The position numbers and the translations under genes were made by a program. Shown in pieces: positions 49,501 through 60,485 of a stretch of DNA of 64,000 bases. The DNA comes from Limonium bicolor (lineage: Eukaryota; Streptophyta; Magnoliopsida; Caryophyllales; Plumbaginaceae), in NCBI GenBank assembly GCA_023374045.1, contig CM041779.1, positions 143,898,985 to 143,962,984 of the forward strand, given 5' to 3'. Under the pieces are notes generated by a model. It was given only the letters and a program-made list of their open reading frames with translations. It searched no databases and was not told the origin of the DNA. The number at the start of each line of letters is the position of its first letter. Positions within the stretch are counted from its first letter, which is position 1.

Positions 49501-50869
49501 ATCCGATGAGCCCTCTAGTTTAATTTTCTGACAGTAAACAACCCTCACTTTTGTAATCTTCAATTTCACTTTTCAGATCAAAGTCAGAATGGACTGCAGG
49601 AGGAATCATTAAGAAGATACTAAATGGCGGTGGCAGTCTCTCAGTTAAACTACTTAAGGATGCCGTGAGAATCTTTCCAAGTGCCATGATTCTCTCTGCT
49701 TATGGTACGTACACCCTTTACTCCAATTGATGAAGGTCTTAGAAATTTCCCTTTAATTTGATGCTATTTTGTAAATCTCTTTCAGTCTGGAAACCATGTT
49801 TCATCCTTCGTGGTCTGCCTAAGCTGAGGTTTATAGGACGAGTCTAAGCTAACAGATTGGTTGTGTGTAGGAATGACGGAGACATGCTCTTCTATGACCT
49901 TCAGATCCTAAATGATCCCACAAATAGACATTTCTCCCAGCAGGAGTCTCTAGAATTCGAGTCAATCACCTCAAGAAGTCACCATTCAAGAGGGATTTGT
50001 GTGGGTAAACCTGCTCCACATGTCAAAATCATGATCAGCAGTGGTGATAGTGAGGATGCCTGTCCTTCCTTTGGTGTAGGAAGGATTTTGACCCGAGGGC
50101 CACATGTCATGCTACGCTATTGGGGCGGGTCCCCTTGTCGGGAACTTGTCCATCTCTCATGGTGATGAAGATTGGTTTGTCACAGGTGATATTGGGAGGA
50201 TAGATGAAAATGGAAATCTATGGCTTATGGGACGTAGCAAGGATAGGATCAAAAGTGGAGGAGAAAATGTTTATCCTGAAGAGGTGTTTGTTACTTTTTG
50301 GATATGCATTATACATTAACTATCTTACTTTGTATTCTTCTCTTTGCAAAGGGAAGTAGGCAGAGTCCTCCATTGAAATGTTTCAAAGATTATATATTTG
50401 CCATTTGTTTTTACATTTCAGGTAGAGAGTATTCTGTCACAACATCCAGGAATCAGCAGTGTGGTAGTTGTTGGAGTTCCGCATCCTCGTCTGTCTGAGA
50501 TGATCATTGCTTGTGTTCGATTACAAGAAGAATGGAAATGGATGGACGGGGTTGCTGTCTCTGACTCTACTCAAATTGTAGAACCAGTTTTATCAAGCGA
50601 GATATTGAGGCAGTATTGTAAACTAAAGAACCTATCTGGGTTTGTTTCTCTATAATCTGTTTATCTATGCATTATTTTACTCTTCTTTTTTACTTCTTTA
50701 GTATGTTGGAACTTAACTGAGGTATTGTGTTTCCAGGTATAAGGTCCCAAAAATGTTTGTAGTACTGAGTAAACCGCTCCCACTTACCAGCACTGGAAAG
50801 ATAAGGAGAGAGCAAGCTCGACGGGAAGCTATGTTATGGCTGCAATCTTCTTTATCTAGTCGTATTTGA
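46552..50869 (+). CDS. AAE14: o-Succinylbenzoate-CoA ligase (AAE14/MenE type)
   Basis: Ten exons: 46552-46769, 47521-47593, 48368-48536, 48689-48787, 49013-49110, 49289-49482, 49577-49704, 49871-50283, 50422-50639 and 50737-50869; about 580 codons, all introns GT-AG. It is an AMP-forming acyl-CoA synthetase: the P-loop T-S-G-T-T-G-K-P-K-G spans exons 4/5 (residue about 185), Y-G-M-T-E spans exons 7/8, T-G-D-I-G and G-R-S-K-D-R-I-K-S-G-G-E-N in exon 8, and T-G-K-I-R with the catalytic Lys in exon 10. The overall match is to plant AAE14, which activates o-succinylbenzoate in phylloquinone synthesis in plastids or peroxisomes. The C-terminus Ser-Arg-Ile could be a weak peroxisomal signal. Exon 8 needs a -1 shift near 49908 and a compensating +1 near 50125, so it is either an assembly error or a young pseudogene. 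Confidence 0.85.
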
Positions 50870-51610
50870 TGAGTATCAATTTTTTTTGACAATATTGATC
50901 ATCCCTTGGCGAGGCCTCAAAATCCACCCACCCCCCAAAAAAGGTCCTAGTTGTCTTTTATATATTGTTGTCTATGTGGCAACATTTGAGTGCTCTGTTC
51001 TTTTCTTCTTTTCACATTCCTTATTATTCTTTAGGTTTAACAGGGTATCACAGTTCATTAATTTCAAAAGAGCTTCTTGCATTTTGCAATCAATTAATAT
51101 GTCTGTAATGGTGAAATCGAGGGAGAACACAGACGCAAAACCTAATCTGAAGAAGAAACCTATGGATCCACACGGATGCGCCTAAGAAGAAATCCTATTG
51201 TTTTTACTCGATTTGACCACTCCATAATATTATCACCGTAAGATCCTCCCAGTTTAATGCTTGCAGCTAAATTCAAAGGCTCTGGTTTTGAAGGATGGAA
51301 GTGATCGTTGATTTTTGTAGCCCAAAAAACAATTTGACCTACTAGAAGAATCAGTACCAATGATAACTCTGATTGTAATATGCACGGGGATAGATGTAAC
51401 GTAATTGTGGGATTAAGAATCTCCAATTCACTACACAAAAACATCTTTGGGAGTTTGCTTTTAAACTTTAAAGAAATCTTCAAAAGGAAATAGCATAACT
51501 CGAACAAAGGAGTTCAGGTATCAGCTCAGTTACATTAGTAAGAAGTTCAGGTGTTGTAATAAGGGAATGATTGAACAATACAAAGAAAAATTACTTGATA
51601 GGCTCATGAA
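50870..51610. other. 3' flank of the AAE14-type gene
   Basis: Presumed 3' untranslated region and downstream intergenic DNA. The frames 50886-51185 (+) and 51160-51507 (-) lack motifs and are not supported as genes. Confidence 0.45.
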
Positions 51611-52145
51611 TGTAACACGTTACATGGACTACTATCCAACGAGCTAGCTTCCAAGTCATTTGGGTTTGAAAACTAGTTCATGTTGGAGGTAAAAGTGGAA
51701 GACCTTGTAGTTGTAGTCAACACATATGTATCATTATAAATCACTCCCATTACTATTCATATCTCAACGAGGGATAGAGGTATCACATACTCCCGCGCTC
51801 AAAGAACACGACGTTCTTGACGCAAGTCTAACATGTCAGGTAATTTATCCCGACACGATTCTGAGTCGGCTCTAATACCATATAACACCCCATTAGGGAA
51901 ACTGCCCAACAACCTAACTCTCAAGTCATTCGTGATTTAAAACTAGCCTACTTAAACCCTTTGTCCTCATGTGGCCCAAAAGTGGAAGATTTTGTTGTTG
52001 TTGTTAACCCTTATGAGACAAAGTGTTGACTAATAAAATTACTTAAAACTCAAGTTATCATGTATAATTTTAAAAACACTGTGGTATGGGTTGACGACAA
52101 CAACAAAACCACCATCCTTCATCGACGAGGGATGGAGCTATCACA
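51611..52145 (-). mobile_element. TRIM-type mini LTR element, reverse orientation
   Basis: Two LTR-like segments (51611-51787 and 51881-52145) flank a 93 bp interior. The interior contains GGCTCTAATACCA at 51868-51880, the complement of an initiator tRNA-Met primer site with one change, which sets the minus orientation. The other interior edge (CTCCCGCGCTC) is a polypurine tract read on the minus strand. The second LTR carries an extra insert at about 52013-52085. It is the same family as 29843-30272. Target duplications are not clear. Confidence 0.75.
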
Positions 52146-52262
52146 TCCTCACATGAATACACCCCAATCCATTTCACATTAAGTCAACAAGTACATTACA
52201 TCTTTCAAAATATTCCCAATCCAAAAAAATCATTTCCTAGCTTTCTCTCTTCTTCCACCAAC

Positions 52263-53820
52263 TGATGAGTGAACAAATGAGAATGTTTTAGGGGTGTATT
52301 CATGTGCTTTGTCGATGCTTTATCAATACTTATCATGCTAATTTCTCCACTTCACCTAGCTTTCCTCTAGTTTTGTGTTTTATTGGTGATCCTATACATT
52401 TATTGCTTAAATGAGGAGCATCTATCTAGGAGAAAAGTAAACAAAGAAAGAAACGTGTGAGCGCAAATGCATCTCAAATCGGAGCTATAACAAAGAATCT
52501 AAGCCCTGTACAAGTTGTGTCCGGACATTCGTCCAAATCTGCATATCTGGACACATGCTTACGAGCTTCAATACAATGTATAGACACCACTTAAATTGCA
52601 GCATATTCTCACGCTAAAAGCAAATAAAGAAGAGGAGTAAAGGGGATTCGAGCCCCACTTGTTAGAACGACAGAGAGAAGAAGAAGAAATCTCACCTCCT
52701 TGGAAGCTCTACTTCAACCTCTCATGGAGGAATGGCCTCCCTGTACCTAGGGTTAATTATTTTCCCTTAAATTCCCTAAAACTCCATTGTTGAATCTTGA
52801 ACTCTTTTAATGCTTAATGTTAGTTATTGTGCTTAATGAAATATAATTAATGAGTATTTATGCTCTTAAGCTCTTGTGATTTGGATTCTATGGGTGTGTA
52901 CACCCAGACCACACTGTCCAATTGCAATATGGGCTACGTTGAGTTGATTGTGTTCAGACTTGTATGTCTGGACGTCTTACAAACGTTGGTCCGGGTTTAT
53001 TACCCATGCATATACCTGGACCGGGGTAAAAAAGAAGCAAAAAGCTCCTCGCTTCTTTGGTTCAGGTATGTTTACATGGACATAAGCCTGGACCTGTCAC
53101 AAAGATGTCCATAAGCTTGTCTGATAGAGCCGTCCGGACTTGTAGACCCAGACAGAGGTCTGGACACTTATACAATATAGCATAACTTCTTTGTTTTAGC
53201 TTTGATTTGAGATCCATTTGCTCCCTCACATTCCTATATTCGTCTACTTTGCTCTTAGCTATGTTATTCCTCTTGTTTAAGTAGTAAATGTGTAAGAATA
53301 TCTCTAAAACACAACTAGAGAAAACCTAGTTATAATGAAGAAATGAGCATGAAAAATGTTGATAAAACATATGAAATATACCCCTAAAGCGTGCTCATTT
53401 GTACACTCATCAATTGAATAGGTAATCGAACGACCCGTAGATTCCGGCTCAATTGGTTATGATAGTAGACCAAGGTTTGGTTATTAATTATTTAAGTTTT
53501 CTCGTTTTTAGCTATGAGTTCATGAATTGACAATTGGCAGTAAAGGGTCACGGGACAAATATCGATCCCCGGGTACATCTATCTTAGATTAGTTAGTTTA
53601 GTTGTTGTTTTCTTTAATTTTTCCTTTCAACCAAAACCAAAAAACCCCCAAAACATTTACTACACTTTATCCTTTATGTGTAGTTTTCTTTGTACATTAT
53701 TGAACTATTAAGAAGCTAGATAGTTGAGAAATCTATCTGGATACGATACTTATTGTACAACTTTGACTGGTTCACTGCTCATAGGTCTGCATAATATATT
53801 CCTTTATATTTTCACTAACA
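52263..53820 (+). mobile_element. LTR remnant of the same family as the nested solo LTR
   Basis: The first 300 bases (TGATGAGTGAACAAATGAG...) align with the start of the solo LTR at 22002. The last part keeps the TGGATACGATACTTATTGTAC word typical of the 3' end of this LTR type (53745-53770). GTCCGGAC-like words occur at 52517-52550 and 52970-53170. Between the two halves sits an inverted copy of the family's 5' end. The right boundary near 53820 (TTTCACTAACA) is a guess, and I find no target duplication. Confidence 0.65.
53100..53412 (-). repeat. Inverted copy of the LTR 5' end
   Basis: Read on the minus strand from 53412, this begins TGATGAGTGTACAAATGAGC and runs parallel to 52263-52560 with moderate divergence, including the word CTAGTT(G/T)TGTTTTA and a GTCCGGAC region. 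With the forward copy it makes a large, imperfect inverted repeat separated by about 540 bp. Confidence 0.8.
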
Positions 53821-54978
53821 TTTGAGCTTTGATGTTTGACTCCTGGTTACAAAGAAAAAAAAACAATCCACCTCTGGCAATTAGTGCGAGCCCTCCCTTA
53901 AATGCTTCACCAAAGCCAATTTTTACAGATAATCGAAGCCTTTAGTTAAGCACCAATTTCAGCCGAAGGCGCTCTAGCCTCTACAATACAAGGCTACATA
54001 ACTCCCATATTACCACTAACCAATGCACCATTCTAAGTCCAGAACAACAGTCGTGTGTGTATGCAAATGTTCTGTACATTATTGTCAAATAAGCACCGTC
54101 ACTCTTTCATATTCATCTAGTTAGGCTCATAACCATAAATCATGCATCTCCTTATAGATTTTGTGTGTGGAGTGTGAGCCGGCACAGGGATAGACCTACC
54201 CTTTGTGCAAGTGTGCTCACACTCCACACGTTTTGTTTATGTTATAGTTAATGCTACCTTCCAATTTAGTACTAGTTCAAGCCTAGATATAAGATAGGTT
54301 TAAAAAAGTTCATTTACATTTTGACTAATTACCTGACTAAAAGGGCTTTACTTTTTTTTTCTGTTAACTTTGTGTTGTAATTTTTTCACCAATTCACTGT
54401 TTTGTTTCTTTAATTTTACATAATTAATTGATAGAAAATAACAAAATAATATACAACATTTTCATTATTCATATAAAGATATTTGAAAAATGTATGTGTG
54501 TGGAAATATTTTTATATGATACTTTTTGGTAGGGTAATTTTTTTAGACGATTTCGAACCTGGAGGTGGTGCCAGCTTACAAGGTGGCACCTATTTTGTCA
54601 TTTTCTACTTTATCATTTTATAAAACTTTAAAATATTGTATCTTATTATATATAAGTCCAAATAATATAAATATTGTGCCATTGATCATCATAATTTGAG
54701 CTCTTCAAAATAAGACCAAACATGAATATGTTTGATAAATTTAATTTTTAAATTATTTGTATGTACATATGTTTTACGATTCATTGTGAATCTTAAGTTT
54801 AAGAAAAGTGAATCAAGAGTTGTTAAAAAGTGAACCAAAGGTTGTTAAAAATTGAATCAGATGACGTTAGACCCTAAACCCTACACTACAAACCATAAAA
54901 ATGCTTTCGACATTTTTAGCATTCCTATGGTGTACAATTTAAATTGCACGATACACCTTTAATAATACACTACAAAAC
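53821..54978. other. Intergenic region with a strong hairpin
   Basis: No gene. A hairpin lies at 54165-54229. 54780-54870 has three short repeats around the words GTGAATCAAGAG / GTGAACCAAAGG / TTGAATCAGATG. The rest is A/T-rich. Confidence 0.45.
54165..54229. other. Long perfect hairpin
   Basis: GTGTGGAGTGTGAGC (54165-54179) is the exact reverse complement of 54215-54229. The loop contains an inner stem GCACA-GGG / CCC-TT-TGTGC, so a 65-base fold with few unpaired bases is possible. It could be a small-RNA precursor, part of a mobile-element end, or chance. No TIR or duplication was found around it. Confidence 0.6.
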
Positions 54979-55863
54979 TGTAACACCCCCGGGTAACCCA
55001 ACGAGATCACGAAAAGACGAAATAGCGGATTCACAACTTCTACTCGGGTGTCACAGACGCCAACCACCCACGTGGTTGACACAACAACAACAACATCAAT
55101 ACTAAGCTGCGGTCCGAATGACTGGAATTAAATCACAATCAAATCCAAGTGCAATAGAAAATTACAGACCAAGTACCGAGAATTCTACAACTTAAGTTCT
55201 TAGTTCAACAACATGATCCGAAAGTATAACAAGGTCATAACCCATACATTAACAACATGCTACTAAAAAGTCCTGTCCCCATAGACTACCCCCATGGTAG
55301 TCACCCGTGCCTACTCTCCGTTTGTCTCCCGCTTCATACCTGTAAAAAATAAAGGACTCAGCAAAACTATGCCGAGTATGAACGTGTGTAGCCCGCATGT
55401 TACCGGGCCACACGACTACTTGGTCGAATAAGATTAAGTCCAATTTGCATGCTATAGTAAAGCAATAACACCCAACATACAACAATCACATAGCAACATC
55501 CAATATTCCACATCAACATAGCAACACCCAACATACAATGTCAACATAGCAACACCCAACACATTAGACATAGAGTTAACAACAAGCACCACAAGCATTG
55601 TAAAACAAGTAGAGATTGTGAGAGAATTTGAATAGTGATGATCCTCACAGTGGGATCATTCATCGTGGAGTGTTTTCATTTCTTTTTCCTTTGCTTCCAT
55701 CATGTGTACTTCTCTTTCTCCTTCTTGCACCGGGTCTAGGGATGTGGGTTAGTTCCCGTGACCATATAGGATAGGTGCTTATCTCCTCTTACTTCTTTAT
55801 GGATTAATTGTGAATTCTCTTATTACCGCACGTTAGAGGACGTCTCCTCCTTAGTTCATACCT

Positions 55864-56087
55864 CCATTCCCGGCGTCGTACGTCGAGAAAGAGGGGTCGT
55901 CTTTAGACCCCAGGTTATGTTCTCCAATTAGCTGATCCTCCAATCCCGACGTCAGGTCGAGAAAGAGGGGTCATCTCTAGACCCCAGGTCATGCTTCTCA
56001 AGTTGCCAATCTTCCAATCCCGGCGTCGTTCGTCGAGAAAGAGGGGTCGTCTTTAGACCCCAAGATGTGCTCCACAATGGTCGGTCG
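55864..56087 (+). repeat. Three tandem repeats of about 75 bp in the solo LTR
   Basis: Copies start at 55864, 55940 and 56014 with CCA(T/A)TCCCGRCGTC and contain GTCGAGAAAGAGGGGTC followed by TCTAGACCCC-like words. The words GGGGTC and GACCCC within each copy can pair, giving a small hairpin per unit. Confidence 0.88.
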
Positions 56088-57099
56088 AAGGATCTGATGC
56101 AGATACCAACTCCCGAATATATTCAATACCGCGCGGCCCGAGATGTTGTCTTCCCGGGTTATCTTCATGTTCCTCCAGTTGATATTTACTCTTTATTCTC
56201 ATTAATGAAAACACCATAGTGGGTGTCATGGTACGTCCTCCATGGTTAGGGAGGAGTTCCCTTTAATGGTTTTTTTCTTTGTTTTCATAGTTCTCAGTGT
56301 TTCATCTCCAATTCCATAAACGCGAAGGGACTAAACTACTGTGTGCGCGCAAATAACATACAATAATGATATAGCAATCATGCAACACAATAAGTAAGCA
56401 AACCAGTTTCATGCTTTAATCTTATAGTCTTTTCACACAGAGCACACAGCACACAAGCCGTGTAACACGACAACATACGAACCACACATGTCCATACCTT
56501 TTTCGCAAGTACGACTTGTCTCACACTCGGAATCCCGGTCGGAGTTCGCTACGGCCCTAACGTTAATTAAAAACAATACGTCAGTTTATTATTTTATGTG
56601 ATGACACTCTATAATGTATGTTATCCCCTATGTATAGTTGTTAGATGCTTAGTTTAGATTAATTCCTAGAACTTCACATGCACTCATTGTAGGCTTATCT
56701 TACTCCTAGGACACTCACAACTTGTGTTATATGTTAACTAAGTCTTTTGTTCCTTAGGTAATGTTTAAAAGTGTTTTAAGCTCTAGTTATGTAACAAGTT
56801 TATATAACATGTATATAACATGTCTAATGTGTATCCCCTCCTTAGATAGATAGGTGAGTAATATTTTAACCCTTGTGTCATGATAATGTAGATCCTAGAA
56901 TACCCCTAGTACCCATTTATACAGAAGTCCAAAAGTTCAAAAATCTGAAACGCGAGCCCTTTGTAATACCTTAACTAACTTCGTTTTTAACGTAGTATTT
57001 GATGTACAACTTTCCCCACATGCTTAGGTATCCTAGTTATGTTCATTAGCTATTATTTGAGCTCATTATTAAGTTAGAATCATCCTTATAACACCTTAG

Positions 57100-58500
57100 C
57101 AACACAGTTATACAGAAACCATGCTACCGAAACTGAAACACAAAATCTGTTACATTCGACTCCATGTCTAAGTCTCATAACTGGTTTATTTTTGTTTTCC
57201 CCCAACTTATAGTCACTTAGGTTTGTGTGTTACTAGGTATTAGACCCAAAGTTAATTCCAGAATACACCGACCACAGCTTGGAAATTCATTTGACAGAGA
57301 ACCAATACAAAAAGGAAAACGGAAACTCTAAAAATGAAAACCCATGAGACCAATGTCCTCTCCTTGATTCTTTTCTGTTTGAATGTTATTTCTTTCCTTC
57401 AAATCTCTCCCCTATGTGCTCCTTACCCAGTTACATGTTAAACCTCCTCTTTAGACATAAAACTACTACAATAATGCTCAGTAACTTTCTGTACAGAAAC
57501 TGAACACAATCTGTAACTTAAAACTGGAACTGATACTTCTCTTGTTTTTTTTTCTGTTTCGAGTTTGTTTCCTATTTCCTCCGAAGTACCTGTACTTAAT
57601 TAGTGAGTTAATAAGTTTTTAGAGCTCAAGATTAATCCTACAACCACAAGGACAACTCCTCTGAATATCATTGTACAGACCAAAAAAAACTGAAACCTGA
57701 ACCTAGAAATCTGATGCATGTTTTCCTTCTGTTCTTCTTCTCTCTTTTTCTTTTTATCTCGACTTTGTTATTGTACTTACTTAGTTAGTGTTTGCTAGCT
57801 GTTTTAGACCCTCAATACATCAGAACATAAGGACAGTGCCTCTGAGAAACAGGTTTCACACAGAAACTGAAATTAACAGAAACAAAATGAGCTGCTGCAT
57901 TTCCTTTCTTACTGTTTCCCTTCTCATTTCTCTCCTGTATGGTTTACCAGATTACTTAGAAGCCTTAGTCAGTGGTTTAAACCCCAAAACAAAACCACAG
58001 TAACACAGGCTATAACCTCGAGAAGTTGTTATACAGAAATACACACCATTTCAGAAACTGAAACTGACTTAGGTTATGAACCTGATAACTGTTCATTTAT
58101 TCTCTGTTTGTTATTGAATCAGGTTTCCACTTCCTCTCTATACTAATGCGAGTAGTTTAGTGGGTTACTACAGTTCTTACTGTATTCTAAACTCTAAAAC
58201 AACCCACTAAACCCCCATGTAACTCCTGGACAATTTACACCGAAACACTAAGTATTCAGAATTGGAATCAAGCTGCTACACTACTTCTGTTTTCTTTCTT
58301 TCTTTTACAGGTCTGTTTTTCTTCAGTTTCCTTTTGTTCAACTTGGTTTAGCTACCGATTATGTGGTTTTACCTCGCCATAATTTTCCAAACAGACCCAG
58401 GTCGAGTGTTGCTAAGGGTACAGGAACTCCTCTTTATCGAAACACTGAAAACTGCTACCCACTTTACCACACTTATACAGAACCCAAGAACTTCTGAAAT
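57100..58500. repeat. Diverged tandem repeats of about 180-200 bp
   Basis: The word TACAGAAACTGAAAC and close variants recur at about 57113, 57294, 57492, 57674, 57855, 58033 and 58236, each followed by a pyrimidine-rich TTCTGTTT stretch and then a TTACTTAGTTA-like word. This gives a heavily diverged head-to-tail array inside the solo LTR. Short frames across it are not genes. Confidence 0.6.
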
Positions 58501-60113
58501 TGTAACAGGTTATCTTTTCTGTTATTGTTTCCCCTGTTTTTTTTTAGGCTGACTTGCAATTCCTACCTCCTTACTAACTCGAATAGTGTAGTGGATTAGG
58601 TTCATCAGTAACCCAACAATACCCTCCTATCCCACAGAAATTTGGTTAAGCAGAATATAAGTTACATAGGTTTAATCTAAGGTTTCTGCCGCAGTTTTTC
58701 CTTAGCTAATTATATATATATATATATAGGTCTCTCTCTGGATTACTCAACTGGGTACCTAGTTCTAAACTGGTTGGTACGTTAATCACCCAAGTTACTA
58801 CCGGTTCTACATTCTCTCTGGAGGCTAATATGCAGAATGCAGAAGTTATACAGTTTGAAACGTGTAATAACTGAAACCATGACAAACTGTTTTGTTTAGT
58901 TTCCTGTGGGTGTGTTAAGTTTGGAGATAACTCACCTCTTGAGTTTCTTGGCTGATTCTTGGATGTAGTATGGGACTTCCAACCCTTGTTTATTCGACAA
59001 TGACTGAGGACATTTACACAAGGGTTAGACTTGGCAAAACAAATCAGAGAGGGTGATAATGGAATAAGAGGATCAATCTGCTTCAGACCCTCACCTTCCA
59101 ACTAGAGTTCGTTTTCGTTCTGAAACGGTAGTGGCCTGTTGCTCATGGAATTGGTGTACTCTTCAAGGCTAGATCCCCAGACTGATTCATGCAAAGGTGG
59201 AGGGGCAGTTAGTTAGACAGTTGGTGGATTCTCAGCATGGAACAGAAAGAAGTTAAAATAACTGGGTCGCAAGGAATATTTTGCTTCTTTCTCTGTGAAC
59301 TCACAGTCTCACCTTAACAGCTCCTCAAGGAAGATCTGCTTTTTTAGAAGTTTTTCCCAGGATTCCAGCAGTGATGGTTTGCAGAAGGCTTGCGTGAGAT
59401 AGGAAAGAGTTAGAGCAGTTTATGCTTGTATTATCGGCAAGGAAACTAACCAGAAGGAAGAGAAGGAAACCCAACAACAACTTACCTTGTGTGTTAGAGT
59501 CAGAGAGGGCGAGAGAGGTTCCTGCCCATGTAGAAGCAATGCACGGCAGGGGAGTGGAGGAGATGAGCTATGGTTTTTTAGTAAGGTGGCTCAAAGCTCG
59601 GGAGACTAATGCAGTGCGTGGGAGTTTGTAAAACAGGGCTCTGGCGCATGAAATTGTGAAACAGAAACGGCTTTGTCCTCACTGGAATCAGTCAGGCACA
59701 GGTTTGGTTATTAGTTACAGTTTAGTAAGTATTTTATCCGCAGCTCAGTCCTAGGCAGTAATGGCCATCACTCTCGGTCTGCCTCTCCACGTAATCCGAC
59801 AATATACACATGCTGTCACACATTCTGTTTGAACAGGAGTATTACCGAGGGAGAACAAGGCTGCGCTCATCTAGGTCTTGTTCGTTGCTCTGGGACAGAA
59901 CCAGAAGGTATGGCGTTGCAAATAAAAATTGGGGTTGTGCCTGAGAGTTTGGAGTTCCTGATCTTTCTGTTTTTTTTTTGTTGTTTGATCTGCAGTTATA
60001 CCGAGGAAGGAGGAGGAACGTGCTACAGCTGTGTGTTTGTTTCCCCTTTTTGTAGTTACTCAGTCGGTTGCTACTTGTTTTAATTCGCGTGAGTTAGTAG
60101 CTGAATACGAGCA

Positions 60114-60198
60114 CAGCTCAACCGGTTAAGGCGTTTATAAGGTATACGAGAGGTCTCGGGTTCGAGCCTCAACGGGAGCGTCTTCACTCCCTTTTTTT
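60114..60198 (+). ncRNA. tRNA-like Pol III promoter boxes, SINE head or tRNA relic
   Basis: CAGCTCAACCGG (60114-60125) fits the tRNA A box with its first T changed to C, and GGTTCGAGCCT (60159-60169) is a good B box, 35 bases on. A run of T (60192-60198) could end transcription. The 3' acceptor-like CGGGAGC has no pairing partner before the A box, so it is not a functional tRNA. It sits about 300 bp inside the end of the solo LTR, antisense to it. A tRNA-derived SINE head is the likeliest reading. Confidence 0.55.
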
Positions 60199-60485
60199 CT
60201 TTCTTTTTATTTGAATAAGTTATATATGTGTACTTATATATATGTGACTATATATTATTTCGTGTTGTTATTATTATTATTATTTTCTTTTATTACGAAG
60301 TTAGGTGACGACATTGTCACTTATTTACAACGTCATAATATCGTAACGTAACGTTACGTATATGTACTTCCGTGTTCGTACATATATATATGTACTAGAT
60401 TTAATTTTTCGTACGTTATTTTATGTCCATATTATAAAACGTGTTATGATTTTATACGTTTAATATTTAGGGGTATTTCAAAAAC

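Larger units (their letters stand above)
54979..60480 (-). mobile_element. Reverse-oriented solo LTR, 5.5 kb
   Basis: It begins TGTAACACCCCC and ends GGGGTATTTCA, flanked by perfect AAAAC duplications (54974-54978 and 60481-60485). Read on the minus strand it starts TGAAATACCCC and ends GGGGTGTTACA, the same ends as the LARD LTRs. It shares with them a CTGAGTC...TTTTACAGGTATGAAG word (minus, near 55330) and a CACGTGG word near its end (55070). No coding domain, second LTR or primer site is present. At 5502 bp it is unusually long for a solo LTR. Confidence 0.82.

Noticed and set aside
57788..59101. Small frames in the diverged tandem array
   Set aside because: Each is confined to one repeat unit or crosses units without a motif.
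60114..60198. Functional tRNA gene
   Set aside because: The A and B boxes are good, but the acceptor stem does not pair and the T stem has a mismatch.
54979..60480. Complete retrotransposon rather than solo LTR
   Set aside because: One pair of ends with one target duplication, no internal LTR boundary, no primer site or polypurine tract inside.
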